DNA of 64,000 nucleotides from Selenomonadaceae bacterium (GTDB taxonomy: Bacteria > Bacillota > Negativicutes > Selenomonadales > Selenomonadaceae). The notes under the pieces were generated by a model that saw only the letters and a program-made list of their open reading frames with translations, was not told the DNA's origin and searched no databases. The translations under genes and the position numbers were made by a program. Positions 15,685-24,255 of the stretch are shown piece by piece. The stretch spans positions 295,154 to 359,153 of the forward strand of contig JAFXQM010000002.1 in assembly GCA_017527075.1 (NCBI GenBank), written 5' to 3'. Within the stretch, counting starts at the first letter, position 1. Every line of letters begins with the position of its first letter.

Positions 15685-17121
15685 TCAATAAGCTCCGCGC
15701 CCCGTGAAGACAGCCTTGACCGTCTTGAACAGATACATTAAATCAATCCACACCGACCAGTTGCGCACATACCACGTGTCCATGGCGACGCGTTCGGGAT
15801 AAGTCGTATCGCTCCTGCCGCTGACCTGCCACATGCCCGTGATGCCCGGCAACACCATGTAATACTCGCGAATATTTTTTCCGTAACGCGGCACCTCCGC
15901 CTGAACAATCGGGCGCGGTCCGACCAAACTCATCTCGCCGCGAATCACATTCCAAAGTTGCGGCAGCTCGTCCAAACTTTTCCGTCGAAGCCAGCCGCCC
16001 AATCTCGTGACGCGCGGGTCATTCGTCAGCTTGAAACTCTCTTCCCACTCGCGCCGCGCCTCAGGATTCTCCGCCAAATATTTTTTCAGCCGCGCCTCGG
16101 CGTCGGGCACCATCGTTTGAAATTTGTAGCACGGAAATTTTTTCCCCGCCGCGCCCACTCGCCTGTGCGCAAAAATCACTCGCCCGCGGTTGTCAATCGC
16201 CACAGCCAATGCAATCACCAACAGCACGGGAGAAATCATCAGCCCGCCGACAATCGTCAGCACCAAGTCGAAAATTCTTTTGAACACTCGATTGTACGGG
16301 CGCGACAGATTATTGCGCAGGTTGAGCATCAAAATTTTTTCGCTGAACAAAATCGCCGGCTCCACGCTCGACAGCGGTGTCCCGATTAAATCCGGCACGA
16401 ACGAAATATTTTTTACGTGCGGCTGAATCTCGCTGATGAGCTCCTGAAGTTTTTCTTTGCCCAGACCCGGCGCGGCAATCACCACCGTTTTGACTTTAGA
16501 CGCCCGAATTATCCGTCGCGCCTCCTCGAAGCCGCCGAGTATCGGAAAATCTTTCGGCAGCCGTGTGGAAATCGGATGGTCGTCAATCAGCCCGACGATT
16601 TTGTATCGGTAACCCAAATCCTCGCGCCAAAATTTTATCAGCCGCTCCGCCGTCAGACCCGCGCCGATTAAAATTATCGGCTCGCAGAAAAAATTTCGCC
16701 GCTTGAGAAATTTCAGCACGCCGTAACGAATCATGCAGACGTTGACCAGGACGAACAGCCCGAACAAAATTATGAACAGCCGCGACGATTGGTTGCTCGC
16801 CTTGAGGAAGTAAATCAGGATGATGGAGGCAATCCAGCCCGCGAAGACCGAACGGAAGATATCGCGCATGGTGTCGACGACGGGTTTCATCTGCCGATAG
16901 GAGCGCGACTGCCCCAAAAAAATTATAAAGAGCAGCGGCACCCAGCCGTAAATGTATGCGTCGCCGTAAAGATAAGTGACGCGGTTCCAAAAGTCCGCGA
17001 AGTCTCTGAGCGCGAAGGCAAGATGTTCGCTGAGCACCACGCCGACGTAATCGAACAGTAAAAATAAAATCGGCGGCGCGAATGATGTCAGGGTCGTCGA
17101 ATTTTTTTTTGCAGAAGACAT
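15685..17121 (-). CDS. Undecaprenyl-phosphate sugar-1-phosphate transferase (WbaP/CpsE type)
   Basis: About 478 residues from ATG 17121, where GGAAGAGG sits upstream; the frame open to 17301 lacks an RBS. Several N-terminal membrane helices are followed by a CoA-binding-like domain (PIILIGAGLTAERLIKF and LIDDHP), then the C-terminal bacterial sugar transferase domain. The latter shows KRIFDLVLTI, FAHRRVG, KFQTMVPDAEARL, RRKSLDELPQLWNVIRGEMSLVGPRP and PGITGMWQVSGRS. It loads the first sugar phosphate onto the lipid carrier for exopolysaccharide or O-antigen. No other clear polysaccharide cluster adjoins it except the divergent waaA-lpxK gene. Confidence 0.92.
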   Translation of the reverse strand: MSSAKKNSTTLTSFAPPILFLLFDYVGVVLSEHLAFALRDFADFWNRVTYLYGDAYIYGWVPLLFIIFLGQSRSYRQMKPVVDTMRDIFRSVFAGWIASIILIYFLKASNQSSRLFIILFGLFVLVNVCMIRYGVLKFLKRRNFFCEPIILIGAGLTAERLIKFWREDLGYRYKIVGLIDDHPISTRLPKDFPILGGFEEARRIIRASKVKTVVIAAPGLGKEKLQELISEIQPHVKNISFVPDLIGTPLSSVEPAILFSEKILMLNLRNNLSRPYNRVFKRIFDLVLTIVGGLMISPVLLVIALAVAIDNRGRVIFAHRRVGAAGKKFPCYKFQTMVPDAEARLKKYLAENPEARREWEESFKLTNDPRVTRLGGWLRRKSLDELPQLWNVIRGEMSLVGPRPIVQAEVPRYGKNIREYYMVLPGITGMWQVSGRSDTTYPERVAMDTWYVRNWSVWIDLMYLFKTVKAVFTGRGAY

Positions 17122-17304
17122 GCTCTTTCCTCTTCCGAAAATTTTTTTCCATTCTAACATAAAGCCCGCTGAAAAGAAAATTAAAAGCGGCTCGGTCTTT
17201 TGCGTTGCCGAAAAAATTTTTTGCCTGCCGTTGAACGCGGCAGATTTTTTTTGCGCGCTGTGATATAATCGACAAAATTTTCTGCAGGAAGAGGAGCGCA
17301 TTCA

Positions 17305-19794
17305 TTGCAAGTACTTTATAACTTCGCGGCGATACTCGTCGTGATTCTAATCATTCCGGTGTTCATGATTCGTTCGATACGCGAGCGCGGTTTCGTCGAG
17401 AGAATCCGTCAGAGCTTCGGCTTCTTCCCGAAGGGCGCACTGGATCCCGTCGCGAAAAAAAATTGTATCTGGGTGCACGCGGCGTCCGTCGGAGAAATCG
17501 TGGCGACCAGTCCGCTCATCAAAGAATTCCGCCGCGAGTTTCCCAAGTCACCAATCCTCGTGTCGGTCGTGACGACGAGCGGTTACGAAATGGCGAACCG
17601 AATCATCAAGGACGCGGACAGCATAATTTATTTTCCGCTGGACTTGCCGTTCGTGTCGGCGTCGGTCTTCAGGAGAATTTTCCCGCGCGTCTTCCTCAAC
17701 GTCGAGACGGAACTTTGGCCAAACTTTTTGAAGGCCGCCAGAGAAAATCGCGTGCCGGTCATGATGGTCAACGGGCGAATCTCCGAAAAGAGCGTCAAGC
17801 GATACAAATACATGTTCTCCATCTTGCGGGACATGATTGGCACGGTGAAACTTTTCGCCATGGCCTCGCCCGTCGACGCCGGTTACGTCAAGCAGCTGGG
17901 CGCGCCCGAAGAACTCGTCACGATAACCGGCAACACGAAATTCGACCAGACTTACACGGACGTGACTGATGAGCAACGTAAAAAAATTTTGTCGGACATG
18001 GGACTGACGGACGCGACGGAAATTTTTTTGGCGGGCAGCACTCATCGCGGCGAAGAAACTTTCGTGCTCAAAGCGTTCAAGGCGATTCGCGAGAATCATC
18101 CGAAGGCGCGGCTCATCATCGCTCCGCGTGAACTGCTCAGGACTCGTGAGGTCGTCGCGCTGTGCAAGTCGGCGGGATTCACTGTCGGCACGCGCACAGA
18201 ATTGCAGAAGCGTCCGCCCGCCAACGAAGATATCATCATCCTCGACACAATCGGCGAACTCGGTCAGGTTTACAGCGTCGGCAACGTGATTTACGTCGGC
18301 GGCAGTCTCATCGCTCACGGCGGCCACAACATCTTGGAGCCCGCGGCGCACGGCAAGGCAATCATCGTCGGGCACCACATGGAAAATTTCAAAGACTTGC
18401 ACGCGCTCTTCAAAAACCGCAACGCCTGCATAACCGTCAACAACGACGACGAACTCGCCGCGCAAGCCAAAAAACTTTTCGACGAACCCGAAGAGCGTCG
18501 GCGGCTGGAAGAAGAGACGATTAAAATCGTTCACGAAAATCGCGGGGCTTCTCGCAAGTCGGCAGTCCTCTTGCGGCAAATGCTCACCGAATACGAGGCA
18601 AAGGAAAACGGTCGACATCTGCGCACGACGGAGAAGATTGAAAATGTCCAAACGTATTTCCTAAAGCTGATTCACGACGAAGACATTCACGGCTACTTCG
18701 ACAGGCTGATAATTTTTATTCTGTTCCTCGGCTCGCAGGCTTACAAGGCGGCGGTCAACTTGCGGCTGCTCAGTTATGAGTTGGGCTTCAGCGGCAAGGA
18801 GCGATTGAATTGCTTCGTGATAAGTTTGGGCAACATCACGGTCGGCGGCACGGGCAAAACTCCGACGGCTCAGCGGCTCGCGAAAGAGATTCGTGACATG
18901 GGATATCGCGTGGTGATTCTCAACCGCGGCTACCGTGCAAAATTTTACGGCGAGGTCGGAATCGTCAGCGACGGAAAAGATTTGAAGATGGACGCGACGC
19001 AGGCGGGCGACGAGGCTTACATGCTCGCCAAGCACCTGCCGAACGTTCCGGTGTTAATCGGCGCGCGGCGGGCGGTCACGGGTCAATACGCGATTGAAAA
19101 TTTCGGCGCGGAAGTTGTCATACTCGACGACGGTTATCAGCATTGGCAAGTGATTCGCGACTTGGACATCCTTTTAATCGACGCGGTGTCGGTCTTCGGC
19201 AACGGGCACTTGCTTCCGCGCGGGACTCTGCGCGAATCGATTTCCCACATCAGCCGCGCGAGCGTTTGCCTCCTGACGAAAGTTGACCAGGCCGCCGAGG
19301 GCTCCCGCGATTTGATTCGCCGCACCGTCCGCAAATACAATCCGTCCGCGCTGATTGTCGAGAGCATTCACGAGCCGCGCTGCCTGATTCCGCTTGCCGA
19401 GTGGTCGACGAATTTGGCGGGCGAAGGCATCAGCGTCGACACGATTAACGGGCGCAAAGTCATGGCGGTTTCGGCGATTGGCAACCCCGCGTCGTTCGAG
19501 CGCACGCTCAGAGATTTGGGCGCGGAAATTATTTCCAGCCTGCGTTACCCCGACCACCACGATTACACCGTCATGGAGATGGAAGACATTTTGCGGCAGG
19601 CGGATTCGTTCGCGGCGGAGATGATTATCGTCACGGAGAAGGACGCCGTAAAAATTCCCGAAGAGGTTGCCGCCGAAACTTGGAGCATTCCGATTTTCGT
19701 CATCAGCGTCGAAGTGAAATTTCAATCGGGCGCGAGCGACTTCAAAAATTTTTTGCGCGAGCGTTTGGCCGAGAAGGTCGGCAAAAAAAATTGA
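17305..19794 (+). CDS. waaA-lpxK: Kdo transferase - tetraacyldisaccharide 4'-kinase fusion
   Basis: A single 829-codon frame joins two lipid A-Kdo enzymes. Residues 1 to about 430 are WaaA (KdtA): an N-terminal membrane anchor, WVHAASVGEI, ETELWPNFL, NGRIS, GSTHRGEE and GGHNILEPAAHGK. Residues from about 465 are LpxK: a membrane segment, then the P-loop GNITVGGTGKTPTA, RGYRAK, ILDDGYQH and ITEKDAVK-like VTEKDAVKIPEE. The product would attach Kdo to, and phosphorylate, the lipid A precursor at the inner membrane. The start is TTG 17305 after GAGG. TATAAT at 17264-17269 is a likely -10. No frameshift is visible between the halves. These enzymes are separate in E. coli. Confidence 0.93.
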   Translation: MQVLYNFAAILVVILIIPVFMIRSIRERGFVERIRQSFGFFPKGALDPVAKKNCIWVHAASVGEIVATSPLIKEFRREFPKSPILVSVVTTSGYEMANRIIKDADSIIYFPLDLPFVSASVFRRIFPRVFLNVETELWPNFLKAARENRVPVMMVNGRISEKSVKRYKYMFSILRDMIGTVKLFAMASPVDAGYVKQLGAPEELVTITGNTKFDQTYTDVTDEQRKKILSDMGLTDATEIFLAGSTHRGEETFVLKAFKAIRENHPKARLIIAPRELLRTREVVALCKSAGFTVGTRTELQKRPPANEDIIILDTIGELGQVYSVGNVIYVGGSLIAHGGHNILEPAAHGKAIIVGHHMENFKDLHALFKNRNACITVNNDDELAAQAKKLFDEPEERRRLEEETIKIVHENRGASRKSAVLLRQMLTEYEAKENGRHLRTTEKIENVQTYFLKLIHDEDIHGYFDRLIIFILFLGSQAYKAAVNLRLLSYELGFSGKERLNCFVISLGNITVGGTGKTPTAQRLAKEIRDMGYRVVILNRGYRAKFYGEVGIVSDGKDLKMDATQAGDEAYMLAKHLPNVPVLIGARRAVTGQYAIENFGAEVVILDDGYQHWQVIRDLDILLIDAVSVFGNGHLLPRGTLRESISHISRASVCLLTKVDQAAEGSRDLIRRTVRKYNPSALIVESIHEPRCLIPLAEWSTNLAGEGISVDTINGRKVMAVSAIGNPASFERTLRDLGAEIISSLRYPDHHDYTVMEMEDILRQADSFAAEMIIVTEKDAVKIPEEVAAETWSIPIFVISVEVKFQSGASDFKNFLRERLAEKVGKKN

Positions 19795-19802
19795 AAGGCT
19801 CA

Positions 19803-19848
19803 TAAAAAAATCTCCCGCGAAAATTTTTCCACGGGAGATAATTTTTTT
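19803..19848. terminator. Bidirectional terminator between lpxK and the BrnT module
   Basis: TCTCCCG (19811-19817) pairs with CGGGAGA (19832-19838), flanked by A-tracts and T-tracts on the proper sides for both strands. Confidence 0.8.
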
Positions 19849-20038
19849 ATGCAGTCTTCGGACGTTTCGGGCGGGGCAGGTGCGGATTGACCGGCTTGAA
19901 TTCTTTGAGTTCCTCATCAGTCAATTCGGGGCAGTCCTCGTCGTAAACAATCGGACGATTTTTCAACGCTCGCAATCTTTCAATCTGCTCAGGTCTCAGC
20001 GGTTCATCAAATCGAATGAATTTAATCACTGTCGCCAT
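19847..20038 (-). CDS. Short BrnA-like antitoxin
   Basis: About 63 residues from ATG 20038, about ten bases downstream of AGAGG; the earlier ATG 20047 is too close to that RBS. It overlaps the 3' end of the BrnT-like toxin gene by 17 nt, the usual toxin-first order of brnTA. The segment YDEDCPELTDEELKEFKPV recalls the N-terminal part of BrnA antitoxins, but the C-terminal ribbon-helix-helix DNA-binding part is missing, and a proline/basic tail (HLPRPKRPKTA) takes its place. It probably neutralises the toxin; autoregulation is doubtful. A related orphan lies at 55089-55280. Confidence 0.7.
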   Translation of the reverse strand: MATVIKFIRFDEPLRPEQIERLRALKNRPIVYDEDCPELTDEELKEFKPVNPHLPRPKRPKTA

Positions 20039-20324
20039 AGTAATCATTCCTCTCTTTGTCGTTAGCTTCGCGTGCAGAAATTAATCTTGTTCTCTCACTC
20101 CGTTCCGTGTGCACGACGAACAGCACATCATCAACCATGCCAATCGTTTGCCAACGCTCTTCCGTTTGCGAATGTTTTTTGTCGCGGCGAGTGATTTTGT
20201 ATTCGTCGCCAAAAACTCGCGCCGCGTCCTCAAACGCCACGCCGTGTTTCATTTCGTTGAGCATGGCTTTCATATCGTCCCACTCGAACCAATGCCCCGC
20301 GATTAAAGTTTCTCTTGTAGTCAT
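20022..20324 (-). CDS. brnT: BrnT-family ribonuclease toxin
   Basis: The 100-residue protein matches the BrnT (DUF497) toxins, small RelE-like ribonucleases that stop translation. Family hallmarks are FEWDDMKAMLNEMKHGVAFEDAARVF, the RW...GMVDDVLFVVHTER strand and the closing ISAREANDKERNDY. The pairing with a short acidic protein just downstream supports a type II toxin-antitoxin system. The ribosome binding site ahead of ATG 20324 is weak, and TAAAAT just upstream could act as a -10, giving a very short leader. Low toxin translation would fit. Confidence 0.88.
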   Translation of the reverse strand: MTTRETLIAGHWFEWDDMKAMLNEMKHGVAFEDAARVFGDEYKITRRDKKHSQTEERWQTIGMVDDVLFVVHTERSERTRLISAREANDKERNDYYGDSD

Positions 20325-20444
20325 ACGCGAATTTTACCACGGCGGCGGGCAAGCGTCAATTCGGGGCACTTGCAGGAAAATCGTTTCCCAGACAGAAATT
20401 AATCAAGAAATTTCGTTGAGCGTCGGAGAACGGGAGGCGAAGCG

Positions 20445-21122
20445 ATGAATTATCGGCGGATTTTGGTAATCGGCGACATGCACGGGAAATTCACTCGGCT
20501 GCTGTCGCTTTTCCACAAGATAGACTTCGACGAGCGCAAAGATTTTTTGATTCTGTTGGGCGACTACGTCGACCGCGGCGACGAGAACATGCGTTGCTTT
20601 CGTTGGGCAATGGAGATGAGCGAGAAGCCGAACGTCATCGCCCTGCGCGGCAACCACGAGCAGATGATGCTCTACTATTACGCGCTGGGCGGCACGGAAG
20701 GTTACATTTGGTTGCCCAACGGCGGCGACAAGACCAAGGCGGAGTTCGACGAGTGGCGCAGAAAAGACCCGACTGCTTTTCACCGCGCGCTGGAGTTCAT
20801 AAACGACCGACCGTATTATCATCAAATGACCGTCGACGGCGAGGAATATATTTTCGTGCACGCGGGACTCAAGCCGAACACGCCGCTTGCCGAACAGGAC
20901 GAAGAATCTTTGCTTTGGATTCGCGAAGAATTTTATAACGGATACCGAGGCGCGGCGCATGTCATCTGCGGACACACGCCCACGCCCTTCCTCAAGCGCG
21001 ACTGGTATTATCCGATTCGCCTGCCGAACAAAATCACGCTCATGGACACCGGCTCGTTCATGGCGAAAGGAAAAATTTCCTGCATTGATATCTTGAGCGA
21101 CAAAATTTGGCAGAGCGACTGA
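20445..21122 (+). CDS. PPP-family metallophosphatase (PrpA/ApaH-like)
   Basis: The 225-residue cytoplasmic enzyme carries the metallophosphoesterase signature in order: GDMHG (10-14), GDYVDRG, RGNHE, then the later metal histidines in FVHAGL and CGHTPTP. This is the serine/threonine protein phosphatase or diadenosine tetraphosphatase superfamily, which uses two metals. Its length and the LWIREEF segment fit bacterial PrpA/PP1-like phosphatases. The substrate is unknown. GGGAGG precedes ATG 20445. The next gene, the FtsZ-like protein, follows after a heptad repeat and may be co-transcribed. Confidence 0.88.
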   Translation: MNYRRILVIGDMHGKFTRLLSLFHKIDFDERKDFLILLGDYVDRGDENMRCFRWAMEMSEKPNVIALRGNHEQMMLYYYALGGTEGYIWLPNGGDKTKAEFDEWRRKDPTAFHRALEFINDRPYYHQMTVDGEEYIFVHAGLKPNTPLAEQDEESLLWIREEFYNGYRGAAHVICGHTPTPFLKRDWYYPIRLPNKITLMDTGSFMAKGKISCIDILSDKIWQSD

Positions 21123-21126
21123 AAAG

Positions 21127-21158
21127 TAGTTAGGAATTAGGAGTTAGGAGTTAGAAAT
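21127..21158 (+). repeat. Heptad repeat providing the leader of the FtsZ-like gene
   Basis: GTTAGGAATTAGGAGTTAGGAG-type units directly precede ATG 21164. The AGGAG inside the last units is the nearest Shine-Dalgarno-like sequence, about 13 nt away. Confidence 0.6.
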
Positions 21159-21163
21159 TTGGA

Positions 21164-22033
21164 ATGGAAAACCTGAACATAAAAATCGTGGGGCTCGGCG
21201 AGGGCGGCGCGAAAATTATCAGCAAGATGATGGCAGCGGGCGTCGGAAAAAATTTGCCCGTCGAATTCATCGCCGTCGGCAACGACGAAAACATCATGCT
21301 CACCAGTGCCACGCGGAAAAATATTTTCCTCAACCGAGACATCACGACGATTTACAAAAGCATCGCGGACGCCCTGCGCGGCGCGAAAATTATTTTTATC
21401 GTGGCGGGGCTGGCAAGCGGGGCGGCGCGCTCAGCTGTCCCGATAATTTTGTCCTGCGCGAAAAATTCCAACGCGGTGACCGTTGCCTTCGTGTGCAAGC
21501 CGTCGGTGCTGGAAAATTCTTTGCGCAAGCTCAACGCCGAGTACACGCTCAACAATTTGCGCGGAAAAGTCGATACGCTGTTCACGGTGCCCGCCGAAAA
21601 ATTTTTTATGTTCAGACTGAATCAGCCGCAAATTTCTTTGAACGAACTTTTCGACGCGGCCGACGATATTTTCTGCCGCGGAGTAAAAATTTTTCTGGAA
21701 ATAATTTCGGAGGACGTGTCGCTGAGTAATTGGGGCGACGCGGCGTTCGGATTCGGGGAGGCGACCTCTGCACTCGACGCAATCAAACTCGCCGCAAAAT
21801 TTCCGACGCTGGAGGAGGACGAGCTCAAGTCCGCGCAGGCAGTTTTCGTTCGGCTGGAGAGCGGGACGCCTCTGCCGCTCCACACCGTCAACGCCGTGAA
21901 CAAATTCATCAAGGCGCAACTTCCGCCCGACGCAGAATTTTTCTTGCAGGAAAAAATTATCCCGTCGCTCATGGAAAAATTTTTCGCAGCGATAATCTGT
22001 GCGCGCAAAGCTGAAACGCCTCGTCCAAAGTAA
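21164..22033 (+). CDS. Degenerate FtsZ/tubulin-like protein
   Basis: The 289-residue protein follows the FtsZ N-terminal pattern: NIKIVGLGEGGAKIISKM (compare FtsZ IKVIGVGGGGxNAVNRM), VEFIAVGNDENIMLTSA (FtsZ VEFIAxNTDxQ), GAKIIFIVAGLASGAARSAVP (FtsZ [21 protein letters not shown]) and VTVAFVCKPSVLE. The tubulin signature GGGTGTG has become GLASGAARS at residues 82-90, so normal GTP binding is probably lost. The C-terminal FtsZ peptide is also absent. A regulatory partner of a true FtsZ or a specialised scaffold are both possible. The homology is inferred from pattern alone. It lies downstream of a phosphatase gene and ends in a strong terminator. Confidence 0.75.
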   Translation: MENLNIKIVGLGEGGAKIISKMMAAGVGKNLPVEFIAVGNDENIMLTSATRKNIFLNRDITTIYKSIADALRGAKIIFIVAGLASGAARSAVPIILSCAKNSNAVTVAFVCKPSVLENSLRKLNAEYTLNNLRGKVDTLFTVPAEKFFMFRLNQPQISLNELFDAADDIFCRGVKIFLEIISEDVSLSNWGDAAFGFGEATSALDAIKLAAKFPTLEEDELKSAQAVFVRLESGTPLPLHTVNAVNKFIKAQLPPDAEFFLQEKIIPSLMEKFFAAIICARKAETPRPK

Positions 22034-22041
22034 AAAAATTT

Positions 22042-22068
22042 CCCCGATTAAACGTCGGGGATTTTTTT
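22042..22068 (+). terminator. Terminator after the FtsZ-like gene
   Basis: CCCCGA pairs with TCGGGG, followed by ATTTTTTTATTT. Heptad-type units (TTCCTAA) follow at 22069-22092. Confidence 0.8.
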
Positions 22069-22093
22069 ATTTCCTAATTCCTAATTCCTAACT

Positions 22094-24082
22094 TCATTTG
22101 TCGTTGCCCATGAAGAGCCCGTTCATGATGAGCCACCAGGCAACAGTCCGAATCGCGCTGATTGTCTTCAAGGCGTGCGCGCGTTGGTCGTTCAAGTTCA
22201 CGTCGTTGAGTTCGTTGGAGGCGACGTGCGGCAACAGCTCCATGACATCCGATTCGATTTGCCCCGCGACTTTCGACGTGACGAACGCCGCGTTGTTGAA
22301 GCCCACGCCGTCGCTGTCGAAGAGGCTCGGCGCGATTGAGTAATAAGCAAAATCTTTCGGGGCAATCAGTTCGATAAGCGTCGGGACGATGGAAATGTGG
22401 TCGCCCACGGCGTCGGGCGGAAGAATTTCTTTGGTTATGCCCGCGCCGTAAAGGACGAACGGCACGCTTTGATGTTCAAAAATCGTCGGGTGCGTGGACG
22501 GGTCGCAGCGGACGGCATGGTCGCCCGTGACAACGAAAATGCTTTCGGGAAATTTTTCGCTCGCCGCGCGCACAAAATTCGTGATGACCTCGTCCATGTA
22601 CCAGTAATGCCCAAGCTCGACAGCCAGCTGATTCACGTCGTCGACGTTCGGAATTTTTTTCAAAGCCGCGGTGACCGCGTTTATGTCGTAACCTTCCGCC
22701 GCCAAGTCCAAATTATACGGCGGGTGATTGGTCGTCGTCATGATTAAGTGAACGGTCGGCTCTTCGTCGGCCAGGTGAGCCAGCAGCGCGTTGAATAAAT
22801 TTTCGTCCTTCGTGCCCCACGTCGTTTGCTTCGGCGCGTTGAAGTCGGGGTAACCGTAAAAATTGTCGAAGCCCTGCGCCAGAGACATTTTGGCGATTGA
22901 ATCCCAGCTCGGCATGCCGCCGTACCAAAAATCAACTTTGTAACCGAGCTCCTTGAACGCGGGCGCCATGGCAGTGATGTAAAGTTTTTCGTAAGTGCGC
23001 GCCTGATAATTTACTTTGATGTTCACGTCGGGCAAGCCGGTGACCAGCCCGTTAATCGCCGTCGAAGTAAAATCTCCGTTGGGCATGAAGTTTCGGCTGT
23101 AATAACATTTGTCCTCCGCGATGAGCGATTTGATTCCCTCCGCGATTAAAAGTTCGTCGTACTTGCCGAGCAGCGGCCACTGCATGAAAGTTTCGCCGAG
23201 GATTATAAAAATGTGTTTGGGCTTGGGAATTTTCTCGCCCTTGGCTTTTCGTTCGAGGTAAGGCGCGAGATTTTTTTCTGTCAGCTCATGATTGACGGCG
23301 ACGAACTGCGCGGACTCCAAAATTTTATTTTTGTCGACGCCGAAAATTTCTCCGGCCTCCATGCGCTTTGCCATCGCCCGCGCCCGATAAAGAGCCTGCG
23401 CGTCGTCGAGTATGCATTCGTTCAAAAAGTTGTCGGTCGTCACGCCCGCGTTCTCCCAATTGATTCCGTGCGCGTAATTGAAACTGCCGCCGAAGCGAAC
23501 GAACAATCCGAACAAGAAAATCACCGCGACCGAGGCGACCGAGAAGCCCGCAATTTTTTTCTTGCTGTCGAGGACGGGCAGCGGGAAAGTTTTTATAATC
23601 AGCAGCCGACTCAACGCCGCGATACAAAAAACCGTCAGCACCAGCGCGACCAAAAATCTCCACGCGATTCCGTACTCTTGAAACATCGTCACGATGATTG
23701 ACCACAAATCGTCATGGAAGCCTTGCACGACCTCCAGCCCGAACGTCGATTGGAACGCGCGATAATATGGAAAGCGCAGCATGAACAGCAACGAGAAAAT
23801 CAGCGAGGCAAAAATCCCGACGAGCAACCGCAGCCGCGCACGCAACCCGACCAGCGTCACGAGCACGAACGAAATCAAAGTCACCGCGCCCGCCGTCTTC
23901 AGGCTCAGCCGCAAGCCCGCGAACAGAGCCGAAAAAATTTGCGCCGCGCCCGTGTCCTCGCTCATGTAACCGGACATGAACAAGATGAACAGCCCGCGAT
24001 AAATTTCCAGCAGAATCAGCACGAACAAAAATAATCTGGCGTCGCGCTGAACGCCGTCGAAAAATCTTTTCAGGAACTTCAA
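22094..24082 (-). CDS. LTA-synthase-family membrane sulfatase-fold enzyme
   Basis: About 662 residues. Five or so membrane helices fill the first 200 residues, then an extracytoplasmic alkaline-phosphatase/sulfatase domain follows. Catalytic features seen are IILGETFMQWP, a nucleophile threonine candidate in NGDFTSTAINGL, and the metal site VVTGDHAVR. Relatives transfer phosphoglycerol or phosphoethanolamine to lipids or glycans outside the inner membrane (LtaS, OpgB, EptA groups). The best start is TTG 24082: GGGGAGGAG lies ten bases upstream and a promoter ends before it. The in-frame ATG at 24118 overlaps that promoter's TATAAT, so starts further up are unlikely. It may modify an envelope polymer. 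Confidence 0.85.
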   Translation of the reverse strand: MKFLKRFFDGVQRDARLFLFVLILLEIYRGLFILFMSGYMSEDTGAAQIFSALFAGLRLSLKTAGAVTLISFVLVTLVGLRARLRLLVGIFASLIFSLLFMLRFPYYRAFQSTFGLEVVQGFHDDLWSIIVTMFQEYGIAWRFLVALVLTVFCIAALSRLLIIKTFPLPVLDSKKKIAGFSVASVAVIFLFGLFVRFGGSFNYAHGINWENAGVTTDNFLNECILDDAQALYRARAMAKRMEAGEIFGVDKNKILESAQFVAVNHELTEKNLAPYLERKAKGEKIPKPKHIFIILGETFMQWPLLGKYDELLIAEGIKSLIAEDKCYYSRNFMPNGDFTSTAINGLVTGLPDVNIKVNYQARTYEKLYITAMAPAFKELGYKVDFWYGGMPSWDSIAKMSLAQGFDNFYGYPDFNAPKQTTWGTKDENLFNALLAHLADEEPTVHLIMTTTNHPPYNLDLAAEGYDINAVTAALKKIPNVDDVNQLAVELGHYWYMDEVITNFVRAASEKFPESIFVVTGDHAVRCDPSTHPTIFEHQSVPFVLYGAGITKEILPPDAVGDHISIVPTLIELIAPKDFAYYSIAPSLFDSDGVGFNNAAFVTSKVAGQIESDVMELLPHVASNELNDVNLNDQRAHALKTISAIRTVAWWLIMNGLFMGNDK

Positions 24083-24116
24083 CCGATAAGCTCCTCCCCA
24101 AAAAATTTTTTCCGCC

Positions 24117-24145
24117 ATTATATCAGATTCTGTTGCCCGCGCCAA
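24117..24145 (-). promoter_or_regulatory. Promoter of the LTA-synthase-like gene
   Basis: On the minus strand TTGGCG (24145-24140) and TATAAT (24122-24117) have a 17-nt spacer. The -10 overlaps an in-frame ATG, which argues that translation begins downstream at TTG 24082. Confidence 0.7.
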
Positions 24146-24255
24146 AAAAAATTCGCGCGCAAAAAATTTTCGACGCCCGTAAAAAATTTTCCGCCCGCGC
24201 CAAAAAAAATCCGCGCCAGAAAAATTTCGGCACGAATCAAAAAATATTTTTCGCA

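Noticed and set aside
7055..24082. A single large defence island covering the GTPases, BrnT and neighbours
   Set aside because: Core genes (dapA, waaA-lpxK, the M16C peptidase) lie between, and no integrase, tRNA junction or phage gene was seen, so the modules look scattered.
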